Shown: piece by piece, positions 14,996-21,643 of the stretch
How the letters are laid out: each line of letters opens with the position of its first letter
How positions within the stretch are numbered: the first letter of the stretch is position 1
Source: Thermohalobaculum sp035512995
GTDB lineage: Bacteria > Pseudomonadota > Alphaproteobacteria > Rhodobacterales > Rhodobacteraceae
Direction: 5' to 3'
Assembly (NCBI GenBank): GCA_035512995.1
Contig: DATKCY010000101.1
Span: 1 to 21,643, forward strand
DNA length: 21,643 bases
The notes under the pieces: model-generated
What the model saw: the letters and a program-made list of their open reading frames with translations, nothing else
The model's database searches: none
What the model was told of the DNA's origin: nothing
Made by a program: the position numbers and the translations under genes

Positions 14996-15481
14996 TCAGC
15001 CTTCGTGGCTCGGCATGGCCCCCGACCTGGCCTCCCATGGACGGGTCAGATCGACGAGCGTGACGTCGAGCATCTCGACCTCGGCGACGATCGCGGCGCC
15101 CTCGGCAAGGCTGACCGTCAGCCGGCCCGCGCCCTCGGCCGTCTCCTGCCAGCCGAGTGCGAGGACCGCCGTCACGGCGTCCGGCCGCGCGGGATCGAGC
15201 CGCTGCGCCTTCAGCCCGAGCACACCCTCGACGGTCAGCGCGGTCCGCACCCGCTCGAACGGGCGGCGCCGGCGCCTGGCCTCTTCCGCGTCCTCCCAGC
15301 GGAAGCGGTTGGCGAGGATCACCAGCCTGCGGCGCCGGCCCAGCCAGCGGATGTCGCCCGTCCGCACCACGGCGTCCTGCATCAGGCTCGACAGGATGAC
15401 GAGGTCGTCGGCGTCCTCGGCCCGGAGCCTGAGCGGCCGGTCGGCGAAGGGCGCGTCCTCGAACCGGGCGTCGGCTCCCAT
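14996..15481 (-). CDS. DUF2948 family protein
   Basis: 161 residues from ATG 15481; an in-frame GTG one codon earlier (15484) is also possible. The murA stop and this start share a base (TGATG), so the two are translationally coupled. The sequence LRLRAEDADDLVILSSLMQDAV, followed by FANRFRWE-type wording (LVILANRFRWEDAE) and ALTVEGVLGLKAQRLD, is typical of DUF2948, a small cytoplasmic family almost restricted to Alphaproteobacteria and found next to murA. No signal peptide, membrane span or catalytic motif is visible. The function is unknown; a link to the cell envelope is only suggested by position. In relatives hisD usually follows, but not here. Confidence 0.85.
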   Translation of the reverse strand: MGADARFEDAPFADRPLRLRAEDADDLVILSSLMQDAVVRTGDIRWLGRRRRLVILANRFRWEDAEEARRRRRPFERVRTALTVEGVLGLKAQRLDPARPDAVTAVLALGWQETAEGAGRLTVSLAEGAAIVAEVEMLDVTLVDLTRPWEARSGAMPSHEG

Positions 15482-16752
15482 CACTCGGGCTCCCGGACCC
15501 GCTCGATCTCGGCGCCCGCGGCGCGGAGCTTCTGCTCGATCCCCTCGTAGCCGCGGTCGAGGTGGTAGACGCGCGACAGCGTGGTCTCGCCGCGCGCGGC
15601 AAGGCCCGCCAGCACCAGGCTGACGGAGGCGCGGAGATCGGTCGCCATGACCGGCGCCCCGCGCAGATGCTCGACCCCGCGCACGGTCGCGGTCCGGCCC
15701 GAGACGGCGACGCGGGCGCCCATGCGCTGCAGCTCCGGCACGTGCATGAAGCGGTTCTCGAAGATCGTCTCCTCGATCGTCGAGGTGCCGTCGGCGAGGC
15801 TGAGGAGCGCCATCATCTGCGCCTGCAGGTCGGTCGGGAAGCCGGGAAACGGCTCGGTCCGGACATTCACGGGGTTCAGGCCGTCGCGCCGGCGGACGCG
15901 CGTGCCCTGGTCCGTGTCCTCGATATCGACCCCGGCCTCGTCCAGACGGTCACGGACCGCCTGCACCAGCCCGCCGTTCGCGCCCTTGAGCACGATCTCG
16001 CCGCCCGCCATCGCCGGCGCCATCATGAAGGTGCCGAGCTCGATCCGGTCCGGGAGCACGCGGTGGGTGGCGCCGCGGAGGGTCTCGACCCCCTCGATCT
16101 CGATCGTGTCGGTGCCGGCGCCTTCGATCCGCGCCCCCATCGCCGTCAGGCAGGCGGCCAGGTCGCCGATCTCGGGTTCGCGCGCGGCGCCCTTAAGCAC
16201 CGTCGTGCCCTTCGCCAGCGTTGCCGCCATCATCAGGTTCTCGGTCGCGCCGACCGAGACGGTCGGAAACTCGATCACCGCGCCCTTGAGGCGCCCCCCC
16301 GGCACCGTGCCCTCGACATAGCCGCCCTCGAGCTCGAGCTCGGCACCCATGTGGGCGAGGCCCTGCAGGTGCAGGTTCACGGGGCGCGCGCCGATCGCGC
16401 AGCCGCCCGGCAGCGAGACCTCCGCCTTGCCGTAGCGCGCGAGCAGCGGGCCGAGGACGAGGATCGAGGCGCGCATCTGGCGGACGATCTCGTAGTCGGC
16501 ATGGAGCGAGGTCAGCTCCTCGGCGCTCAGCGCCAGCACCCGCCCGTCCGAGAGCGCGGCGACCTCGCAGCCGAGCGCGCCGAGCAGGCTGCGCATCGTC
16601 TTGATGTCGGCGAGCCGCGGCGCGTTGGTCAGCGTCAGCGGCTGGTCGGTCAGAAGCGCCGCGGGCATCAGCGCAAGGCAGGCGTTCTTCGCGCCCGAGA
16701 TCGCGATCTCGCCCGAGAGCGGCCGTCCGCCCACTATCCTGATCTTGTCCAT
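15481..16752 (-). CDS. murA: UDP-N-acetylglucosamine 1-carboxyvinyltransferase
   Basis: 423 residues from ATG 16752 (MDKIRIVGGRPLSGEIAISG AKN start), normal length. Two inside-out alpha/beta domains: KN of SGAKNACL near residue 22 (substrate lysine), the loop PGGCAIGARPV with catalytic Cys118, and EPFPGFPTDLQAQ near residue 300 holding the conserved Asp. Because the catalytic residue is Cys rather than Asp, the enzyme is expected to be the fosfomycin-sensitive form. It transfers enolpyruvate from PEP to UDP-GlcNAc, the first committed step of peptidoglycan synthesis in the cytoplasm. It follows the small basic gene after 51 bases and runs into the DUF2948 gene. Confidence 0.97.
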   Translation of the reverse strand: MDKIRIVGGRPLSGEIAISGAKNACLALMPAALLTDQPLTLTNAPRLADIKTMRSLLGALGCEVAALSDGRVLALSAEELTSLHADYEIVRQMRASILVLGPLLARYGKAEVSLPGGCAIGARPVNLHLQGLAHMGAELELEGGYVEGTVPGGRLKGAVIEFPTVSVGATENLMMAATLAKGTTVLKGAAREPEIGDLAACLTAMGARIEGAGTDTIEIEGVETLRGATHRVLPDRIELGTFMMAPAMAGGEIVLKGANGGLVQAVRDRLDEAGVDIEDTDQGTRVRRRDGLNPVNVRTEPFPGFPTDLQAQMMALLSLADGTSTIEETIFENRFMHVPELQRMGARVAVSGRTATVRGVEHLRGAPVMATDLRASVSLVLAGLAARGETTLSRVYHLDRGYEGIEQKLRAAGAEIERVREPE

Positions 16753-16803
16753 GCCGCTCGGGCCCCCCGGGTCGCTGCCGGCCGCCGGGGCCGGGCGTTG
16801 CTC

Positions 16804-16977
16804 TCAATCCCTCTCCCCGTCGGCGTCGGGCGCCTGCCCCGGGGTCTCGTCGTGCCTCCGCGCCCGCGCCTGCGCCTTCCGCCGGCGCAGGTTCTCGCGC
16901 AGGCGCTCGGCCAGCCGGCGGTCGCGCTCGTCCCGGCCGCCGCCGCCAGACCCGCTCGCATCGCGCTTGGCTGTCAT
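16804..16977 (-). CDS. Small basic protein upstream of murA (57 aa)
   Basis: ATG 16977 to TGA 16804-16806. A flexible Gly/Ser start is followed by DERDRRLAERLRENLRRRKAQ and ARARR, a predicted amphipathic, arginine-rich helix, and an acidic tail ending DADGERD. From memory, very similar short proteins with RLAxxLRxNLxRRKAQARAR lie directly upstream of murA in many alphaproteobacteria, supporting a real gene despite its size and the lack of a strong ribosome site. No domain with known function. It could bind nucleic acid or a membrane surface, but nothing in the sequence decides this. Confidence 0.7.
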   Translation of the reverse strand: MTAKRDASGSGGGGRDERDRRLAERLRENLRRRKAQARARRHDETPGQAPDADGERD

Positions 16978-17069
16978 GGCGGAGCACCATGTATCACAGG
17001 CGCCGGGCCGGTCCAGATTGGGCTTGCATTCGCGTGCCGGATCGATGATTCACGGGCGCGTTCCGGATC

Positions 17070-17144
17070 GCTGCCGTAGCTCAGGGGTAGAGCACTCCCT
17101 TGGTAAGGGAGAGGCCGAGAGTTCAAATCTCTCCGGCAGCACCA
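17070..17144 (+). tRNA. tRNA-Thr(GGT)
   Basis: Complete cloverleaf: acceptor GCTGCCG pairs with CGGCAGC, D arm GCTC/GAGC, anticodon stem CTCCC/GGGAG around loop TTGGTAA (anticodon GGT, reading ACC and ACT), T arm GAGAG-TTCAAAT-CTCTC, discriminator A and an encoded CCA end. It is single copy in this window. A methyltransferase pseudogene starts 77 bases downstream, as often seen beside tRNA genes that act as recombination sites. Confidence 0.96.
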
Positions 17145-17221
17145 CGACGCGGAGCATCGGCCGGACCGGAAAGCGTTGGAGCGCGGAATTGACCGCTGCG
17201 GCGCGCACCAAAGGCTGTGCC

Positions 17222-17496
17222 ATGACCGGCATCGACGACTTCTTCCGGATGGCAAAGGCGCGGGGCGTCGGCCGGGTGCTGCGCCACCTGCGGGACGTGA
17301 CGCTTTACGACCTCTGCCACGGCACCGACTCCGACACCTGGCCGCCGCTGTCGGCCTACACCGAACGGCCGGAAAATTTCGCGGAGACGGTGCAGTACCA
17401 GCCGAGCTGGCGCGCGAGGTCGTGCGGGCGATCACGCGAGCCGGAGAGCTCGTGGACCTCGCCTCCGCTGCCTTCGTCGACCTCGGCACGCGCTAG
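17222..17496 (+). pseudogene. SAM-dependent methyltransferase pseudogene, frameshifted and truncated
   Basis: ATG 17222 begins MTGIDDFFRMAKARGVGRVL and continues RHLRDVTLYDLCHGTDSDTW, then ends its homology at ENFAETVQYQPSW. A frame change near 17400-17415 leads to AREVVRAITRAGELVDLASA and AFVDLGTR, then a stop at 17494-17496. AFVDLG is the start of methyltransferase motif I (VDLGSGxG), but it is cut off before the glycine-rich loop is complete, so no SAM site remains. Only about 90 of an expected 200 or more codons survive. The intact ancestor would resemble class I methyltransferases with the N-terminal LRHLRDVTLYDLxxGTDT motif, as I recall them. The flanking ends are not recognised. Confidence 0.7.
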
Positions 17497-17600
17497 CTTG
17501 GCTCTCGAAACCGAGGCTGTATAACGCGGCGGGCGCCGCTCTGGTGGCGGCGCGATCATGGTCGATCCGGCAAGAGTGCCATCGGCGACGGGAGCGGGGT

Positions 17601-18353
17601 TTGCTGGGATTTCTGTTCGGACGGAAGCAGGCCTCTGGGGGAGCGGTCTTCGACGCGCCGCTCGCGAGCGCGGGGCCTGTCTATGCGGTGGGCGACGTGC
17701 ACGGGCGCGCCGACCTGCTCGCCCGGCTGCTCGCGCGGATCGACGAGGACCGCGCGGCGCGGGGCGGCGGCGAGGTCGTCTTCCTCGGCGACTACATCGA
17801 CCGCGGCGACCAGTCGCGCGAGGTGCTCGACCTGGTGGTCGGGCGGGCCGCGGGCGCGGAGCCGCCCGTCTGCCTGATGGGCAACCACGAGCGGATGCTG
17901 CTCGACTTCGTGGACGAGCCCGAAAGCGGCCGCCGCTGGCTGCGCTTCGGCGGCTTGCAGACGCTGATGAGCTACGGCGTCAAGGTGCTCGGGCAGGCGG
18001 GTGATCTGACGCCTGCCCGCGATGCGCTGGTCGAGGCGATGGGGCCGCACCTCGCGTTCCTGAAGAGCCGTCTGGACCTCAGCCACCGGAGCGGCAATGT
18101 CCTCTTCGTCCACGCGGCCGCCGACCCGGCGGCGGAGCCCGGGAACCAACCGGAGGAGACGCTGCTCTGGGGCGCGCCGGGGTTCGAGAGCACGCCGCGC
18201 GCGGACGGCGTCTGGGTCGTCCACGGGCACACGGTCGTCAGCAGCCCGCGGGCCGTGGCGGGCCGCATCGCGGTCGACACCGGCGCCTATTTCTCTGGCC
18301 GGCTGACGGCCGCGCGGATCGACGGCGCCGGGCTCGACTTCTTCTCGACCTGA
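17601..18353 (+). CDS. PPP-family metallophosphoesterase (serine/threonine phosphatase-like)
   Basis: 250 residues from TTG 17601, supported by ACGGGAGCGGGG just upstream; earlier in-frame starts give a non-conserved extension. All PPP metal-site motifs are present in order: GDVHGRADLL (about residue 33), GDYIDRGDQSREVLDL (about 63), GNHERMLLDF (about 94), then FVHAAAD and VHGHT for the last two histidines. These bind two divalent metals. Similar bacterial enzymes act as protein phosphatases (PrpA/PrpB-like) or diadenosine tetraphosphate hydrolases. The short N-terminal LLGFLFGRK is too brief for a signal peptide, so a cytoplasmic location is expected. The substrate is not decided by sequence. 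It stands alone between the methyltransferase remnant and an IS relic. Confidence 0.9.
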   Translation: MLGFLFGRKQASGGAVFDAPLASAGPVYAVGDVHGRADLLARLLARIDEDRAARGGGEVVFLGDYIDRGDQSREVLDLVVGRAAGAEPPVCLMGNHERMLLDFVDEPESGRRWLRFGGLQTLMSYGVKVLGQAGDLTPARDALVEAMGPHLAFLKSRLDLSHRSGNVLFVHAAADPAAEPGNQPEETLLWGAPGFESTPRADGVWVVHGHTVVSSPRAVAGRIAVDTGAYFSGRLTAARIDGAGLDFFST

Positions 18354-18430
18354 CCGCCGCGCGGCCTCCTGCCGTTTTCGACAGAGAGTCAGAAATACGC
18401 ATCCTTGGGAATCCCCGGCGCGAGTTGGCG

Positions 18431-18576
18431 CTACCGAAAGCTGGTATTATGCCGCCGAACCTGCGCTTCGAGAACGCCACGCTCCCCGGGGCTCAATACT
18501 ACTGCATCCGCCACCCGACCTGCCATTGTATCATCTCCGAACTGCCCATACCAATGATTACAGTTCCATATGACTA
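18431..18576 (-). mobile_element. IS630-type element relic: left end and first codons of the transposase
   Basis: Minus strand. GGAG precedes ATG 18526, and 31 codons follow (MAGRVADAVVLSPGERGVLE then AQVRRHNTSFR, stop at 18431-18433). The first 26 residues are the N-terminus of an IS630-family transposase; homology ends after RRH, and the last five residues come from unrelated DNA. The roughly 50 bases upstream of the ATG (18527-18576) are AT-richer than the surroundings and probably contain the terminal repeat. They begin at a TA, the usual IS630 target. The body and right end are deleted. Confidence 0.7.
18450..18522 (-). repeat. 73-base repeat, copy 2 (inverted partner at 3702-3774)
   Basis: Reverse complement matches 3702-3774 in 72 of 73 positions. 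On the coding strand it is flanked upstream by the intact transposase start codon, which copy 1 lacks. Confidence 0.85.
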
Positions 18577-20487
18577 GCCCGCATCGGCCGTCACCGGCGC
18601 TGCGCGATAGATCTGCACCGGCTGCCGCCGGCCGCGGGTCGGGTCGGCGCCGACGAAGGCCCATCCCGGCGCCGTCTCCGGGTCCAGCCGCGCGGCGACG
18701 AGCGTCTCGCGCGTCGTCACCACCGCGGCGCCCGCGGCCTTGGCGCTCTCCTGCAGGCGCGAGGCCAGGTTCACGGTGTCGCCGGTGATGCTGAGCTGCC
18801 CGTGCCGTCGGCCGCCGAGGACCGCGACCGCGATCGGCCCGAAATGGACGCTGACGCGGAGCGCGAGCGGCCCGCCGCCGGGCGTCAGCCCCTCGGGCGG
18901 CGCCGCAAGCGTGCCGGCGGTAGCGAGCGCGCGGGCCGCGTCGTCGGGCGCGGGCTGGGGCAGGCCGAAGACCAGCATCGCGCCGTCGCCGAGGAAATCG
19001 ACCACGACCCCGCCATGACGCTCCGCCGCCTCCTCGAAGAAACCGTGGAGCCGGCTCAGGAACCCCGCGACCTCGACCGGGTCCAGGCTCTCGACCAGCG
19101 CCGTGTAGCCGGCGACGTCGACGAAGAGGACAGCGGCGTCCTGCCGGCGGCGGTCGAAGTCAGGGCTCCGGGCGCTCGCGAGCACGTCGGCGAGCGCGGG
19201 CGAGACGTAGCGCGCGAGGTTCCGCCGCTCCTGCGACAGCGCGTCCGACAGCGCCCGCTCCGAGCGGAAGCGGAAGAAGCCGCCGATGGCGCCGCCCGCG
19301 GCCAGGGACAGCAGGATCGCGACCGCGTCGAGCCAGAGCCGCCAGGCGCCGAAACCCGCCAGCAGCACGGCACCCGTCAGCGCCGCGACGGCGAGGAGCG
19401 CCGCGGCCGAGAGCCGGCGGTCGCGGAGCGCGCCGGCGCCGAGCGCCGCGATCCCCGCCACCAGCGCCAGCGCGGCGGTCAGAAGCGCCGCCTCGGCGTC
19501 CCGGCGGACGGTGCGGCCCTCGAGGATGTTGGCGGCGGCCGTCGCCAGCACCTCGACCCCGGGCACGTCCGGCCCGAGCGGGGTGGCGAAGGTGTCGCGC
19601 ATGCTGGCCGCGGTGCTGCCGACGAAGACGATCCGGCCTGCGAGTCGCGCGGCCGGGACCTCGCCGGCCGCGACCTCCGCCAGCCCGACCGTGTCGATCG
19701 TGCCTTCGGCCCCGTAGTGGTCGAGCACGATGCGCCCCGCCCGGTCCGTCGGCACCAGACGTCCGCCGAGCAGGACGCCGCGGTCCGCGTCGAGCGCGAG
19801 CGCCGCCGCGCCCGCCCCCTGCGCCAGCGCGACGGCGACGAGCGGCAGCGCCGGCAGCCAGCGCCCCTCGCCGACGCCCACCGCCAGCGGCAGCATCCGC
19901 GCGACCCGGTCGGCGTCGCGCACGATGTTGACGTGGCCGAGCGTGGCCGGGCTCGCGAAGCGCGGCAGCGGCAGCAGCGCCGCCTCTGCGCTGGGCAGTG
20001 CCGACTGCGGACGGGCGCGCACGACCGGGATCACGCTTCGCGCGATCGCGGCCTCCTGCTCCGGCGCCGGCACGGGGACGTCCGTCGCCTCCTCGAGCGC
20101 GGCCGCGGCGAGCGCCAGGCGCGGAATCCGCGCCATGACGGTGGCGAGCCGAGCGTCGGCCGCGCTCTCCTCGACGAGCAGCAGGTCGAGCGCCACCGCG
20201 GCCGGCGCCGCGTCGCCGATCCGCTCGAGCGCGCGCGCGAGCAGCTGGCGGCGCGCCGCCAGCCCCGGGGCCGCCGCAACCGCGGCCTCGTCGAGCGCCA
20301 CGATCGCTACGCCGGCGGGCGGGGCCCGGGCCGGCGCAAGCCGGAACCGCAGGTCGAGCAGCCGTGCCTCCGCGGCGCCGGTCCGCGGGTCGAGCTCCGC
20401 CACCCGCCAGCCGGCGAAGCCGAGGGCGAGGACGGCGGTCAGCAGGACGGAGACTGGCCCGAGCGCCTGTCCGCGCCCGCGGCTCAT
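18574..20487 (-). CDS. CHASE2-domain class III adenylate cyclase
   Basis: 637 residues from ATG 20487, which overlaps the fecR-like stop as ATGA. A first membrane span at about residues 8-25 is followed by a periplasmic CHASE2 sensor (about 30-300: LDLRFRL, VAIVALDEAAV, GRIVFVGSTAASMRDTFATP), then three membrane spans (about 315-400). A coiled linker (SERALSDALSQERRNLARYV) leads to the catalytic domain. Metal-binding Asp457 (FVDVAGYT) and Asp501 (DFLGDGAMLVFG) are present, as are Asp570, Asn573 and Arg577 in GDTVNLASRL for adenine and transition-state contacts. This fits active production of cAMP from ATP as a homodimer in the inner membrane. The C-terminus ends TADAG, with the stop codon formed at the boundary of an IS relic, so a short tail may have been lost, but the catalytic core is complete. 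Confidence 0.93.
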   Translation of the reverse strand: MSRGRGQALGPVSVLLTAVLALGFAGWRVAELDPRTGAAEARLLDLRFRLAPARAPPAGVAIVALDEAAVAAAPGLAARRQLLARALERIGDAAPAAVALDLLLVEESAADARLATVMARIPRLALAAAALEEATDVPVPAPEQEAAIARSVIPVVRARPQSALPSAEAALLPLPRFASPATLGHVNIVRDADRVARMLPLAVGVGEGRWLPALPLVAVALAQGAGAAALALDADRGVLLGGRLVPTDRAGRIVLDHYGAEGTIDTVGLAEVAAGEVPAARLAGRIVFVGSTAASMRDTFATPLGPDVPGVEVLATAAANILEGRTVRRDAEAALLTAALALVAGIAALGAGALRDRRLSAAALLAVAALTGAVLLAGFGAWRLWLDAVAILLSLAAGGAIGGFFRFRSERALSDALSQERRNLARYVSPALADVLASARSPDFDRRRQDAAVLFVDVAGYTALVESLDPVEVAGFLSRLHGFFEEAAERHGGVVVDFLGDGAMLVFGLPQPAPDDAARALATAGTLAAPPEGLTPGGGPLALRVSVHFGPIAVAVLGGRRHGQLSITGDTVNLASRLQESAKAAGAAVVTTRETLVAARLDPETAPGWAFVGADPTRGRRQPVQIYRAAPVTADAG

Positions 20488-21080
20488 CGCCAGCCGAAGC
20501 CGAGCGCCTGGCCCGACCGCTCGATCCGGGGGGCGCCCCAGACCTTGACCGGCTCCGCCTCGCCCGAAGGCGGCACGGTGATGCCCTCGCCCGGCCCCAG
20601 CGCCACCCGGCCGCCCGGGGTCCGGACGCCGACGCGGCCGGCGCGGACGAAGACCGCGCTCCCCTCGTCGGCCCCGTGCTCGACCAGCCATTCGGTCGAG
20701 CGCACCGACGCGATCGCGAGCGGCGTGCGCACATCGAACCCGCTGACCGCCGGCGCGACGACGCCGACGATGCCCCGGATGAGCTGCAAGACCGCCTCGG
20801 CTGCGCCCGCCTGCGGTCCGGTCAGCACCTCGAGGTTCACCTCGGTCGCGATTCCGACGGTGACGACCACGCCGTCGTCGCACCGGATCTCGACCCGCGT
20901 CTCGCGGCCCGTCTCGATCTTCGCCGCGCCGGCCGGCAGCCGGTCGCCGAGCGGCGACCACGTGCCCTCGTGCCAGACCCGCACCGTCTGGCCCTCGAGC
21001 CGCGCGACCTGACATTCCCGCGCCTCAGCCGCCCCGGCGATCAGGATAGCGCCCAAGGCCAGAAGCAGCACCTTCCGCAT
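20484..21080 (-). CDS. FecR-domain periplasmic protein paired with the cyclase
   Basis: 198 residues from ATG 21080, behind a strong GGGGGAGG. Signal peptide: MRKVLLLALGAILIAGAAEA, cleavage about after residue 20. Mature residues about 25-160 form a FecR-type beta-rich domain (GDRLPAGAAKIETGRETRVEIRC-like start, SGFDVRTPLAIASVRSTEW, GRVGVRTPGGRVALGPGEGI). Two cysteines near the start (ECQV and IRCDD) may form a disulfide. No sigma factor, anti-sigma helix or TonB receptor is nearby, so this is not a classical iron-uptake FecR. FecR-domain proteins coupled to CHASE2 cyclases are a recurrent pair, and the likely role is to present or modulate the periplasmic signal read by CHASE2. The ligand is unknown. 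Confidence 0.88.
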   Translation of the reverse strand: MRKVLLLALGAILIAGAAEARECQVARLEGQTVRVWHEGTWSPLGDRLPAGAAKIETGRETRVEIRCDDGVVVTVGIATEVNLEVLTGPQAGAAEAVLQLIRGIVGVVAPAVSGFDVRTPLAIASVRSTEWLVEHGADEGSAVFVRAGRVGVRTPGGRVALGPGEGITVPPSGEAEPVKVWGAPRIERSGQALGFGWR

Positions 21081-21152
21081 GGCTCGCACCTCCCCCGCGC
21101 GGCGCCCCGGTGGCGATGCGCTACCGCCTCGGAACACGCGCGCTCCGCCACA

Positions 21153-21167
21153 CCTTGTCTGCCAAGG
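21153..21167. promoter_or_regulatory. Perfect CCTTG-N5-CAAGG palindrome upstream of the copper-storage gene
   Basis: CCTTG (21153-21157), TCTGC, CAAGG (21163-21167), 45 bases before the ATG of the Csp gene and 72 bases before fecR in the opposite direction. It could be an operator in the shared divergent region. It resembles MerR-family dyads in base content, but its half-site spacing is shorter than CueR sites, so the regulator is not assigned. Confidence 0.35.
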
Positions 21168-21212
21168 ATGGCCCCGAACGGTCCCCCGCCGCAACCATCG
21201 GAGAACAGCCCC

Positions 21213-21593
21213 ATGTCGATCGCCAAGATGATCTCGCTCCACCCCGACGTCGCCGGCCACCTGAATGAGCCGCTGGCGCAGGCGGTGCGCCACCTGATGT
21301 TCTGCTCGACGATGTGCGCCTCCTGCGCCGATGCCTGCGCGGCGGAGGAGATGGACATGCGCCAGTGCATCCGCGCCTGCCTCGACTGCTCCGACATCTG
21401 CGAGGCGGCGTGCAAGGTCGCGCTCAGGCGCACCGGCTCGAACGAGGGCGTGCTGCGCGCGACGCTCGACCTCGCGGTCAAGGCGGCCGAGACCTGCGCC
21501 GCGGAGTGCGAGGGTCACGACCACGAGCACTGCAAGCTGTGCGCCGAGATGTGCCGCGAGGTGGCCGAGGACTGCGGGAACGTCACGCTCTGA
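21213..21593 (+). CDS. Cytosolic four-helix-bundle copper-storage protein (Csp/DUF326)
   Basis: 126 residues from ATG 21213 with ATCGGAGAA upstream. It contains 15 cysteines, nearly all spaced as CxxxC or CxxC along predicted helices (CSTMCASCADAC, CIRACLDCSDICEAAC, CAAEC, CKLCAEMCREVAEDC), which line the core of a four-helix bundle and bind many Cu(I) ions in characterised Csp proteins. A histidine-rich turn GHDHEH lies between the last two helices. There is no signal or Tat peptide, so it matches the cytosolic Csp3-like group. By family knowledge it stores or detoxifies copper. It is divergent from the FecR/cyclase pair; no copper exporter or regulator is visible in the window. Confidence 0.9.
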   Translation: MSIAKMISLHPDVAGHLNEPLAQAVRHLMFCSTMCASCADACAAEEMDMRQCIRACLDCSDICEAACKVALRRTGSNEGVLRATLDLAVKAAETCAAECEGHDHEHCKLCAEMCREVAEDCGNVTL

Positions 21594-21643
21594 GCGGGGC
21601 CCGGCCACGGGCGGGGCGGGCGCGAGCACCGGAACCGGGCGCA

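Noticed and set aside
12966..15602. 878-codon open frame on the minus strand
   Set aside because: It crosses aroE, coaE, the dehydrogenase and the DUF2948 gene in wrong frames and is Arg/Ala/Gly-rich without motifs; a GC-rich shadow.
18802..21012. 736-codon plus-strand frame opposite the cyclase
   Set aside because: Charged low-complexity antisense translation; the opposite strand carries CHASE2, cyclase and FecR domains with catalytic residues.
21153..21167. CueR copper-regulator operator
   Set aside because: CCTT and AAGG are present, but the spacing between half-sites is about four bases shorter than in known CueR operators, so only an unassigned palindrome is reported.

Overview
The window is very GC-rich chromosomal DNA. 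It carries a housekeeping gene set and gene order typical of Alphaproteobacteria, most like Rhodobacterales: zinc-ribbon protein next to ftsE-ftsX-acyltransferase, a dikinase regulator followed by maf-aroE-coaE, and murA followed by a DUF2948 gene. No plasmid, prophage, CRISPR array or complete mobile element is visible. Placement at order level is an inference from gene order and protein character.

Layout. 1-1230 (-): N-terminal and POTRA part of a TamA-type outer-membrane assembly protein, running off the window. 1486-3577 (+): an AAA+ ATPase of unknown role behind a structured leader, then an unrecognised exported protein. 3578-3949: gene-free scar with a tRNA-Leu-like fragment, a frameshifted IS630-type transposase relic and a terminator-like hairpin. 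3950-5677 (-): a serralysin-like RTX protein that keeps the zinc histidines but has lost the catalytic Glu and the Met-turn Tyr. 5902-6861 (+): accA. 6907-9203 (-): ftsE-ftsX-acyltransferase operon. 9351-10283 (+): membrane-anchored zinc-ribbon protein. 10336-10746 (+): glycosyltransferase family 2 pseudogene with an internal deletion. 10847-13823 (+): dikinase regulatory protein, maf, aroE, coaE. 13901-14860 (-): 2-hydroxyacid dehydrogenase. 14996-16977 (-): 57-aa basic protein, murA, DUF2948 protein. 17070-17144 (+): tRNA-Thr(GGT), followed by a frameshifted, truncated methyltransferase pseudogene. 17601-18353 (+): PPP-type metallophosphoesterase. 18431-18576 (-): second IS630-type relic, whose outer end supplies the stop codon of the next gene. 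18574-21080 (-): FecR-domain protein and CHASE2-adenylate cyclase, overlapping by 4 bases. 21213-21593 (+): cytosolic cysteine-rich copper-storage (Csp/DUF326) protein.

How the genes work together. ftsE and ftsX form one ABC-type divisome complex and are translationally coupled to a phospholipid acyltransferase; accA supplies malonyl-CoA for the same lipid pathway. maf, aroE and coaE are unrelated housekeeping enzymes kept in one block. murA begins the cytoplasmic peptidoglycan precursor pathway. The FecR/CHASE2-cyclase pair looks like a periplasmic sensing module that makes cAMP. I found no obviously new multi-gene system. The most unusual items are the intact but apparently catalytically dead RTX metalloprotease homologue and a set of decayed genes (two transposase relics sharing a 73-base repeat, a glycosyltransferase and a methyltransferase) marking past rearrangements between otherwise ordinary operons.
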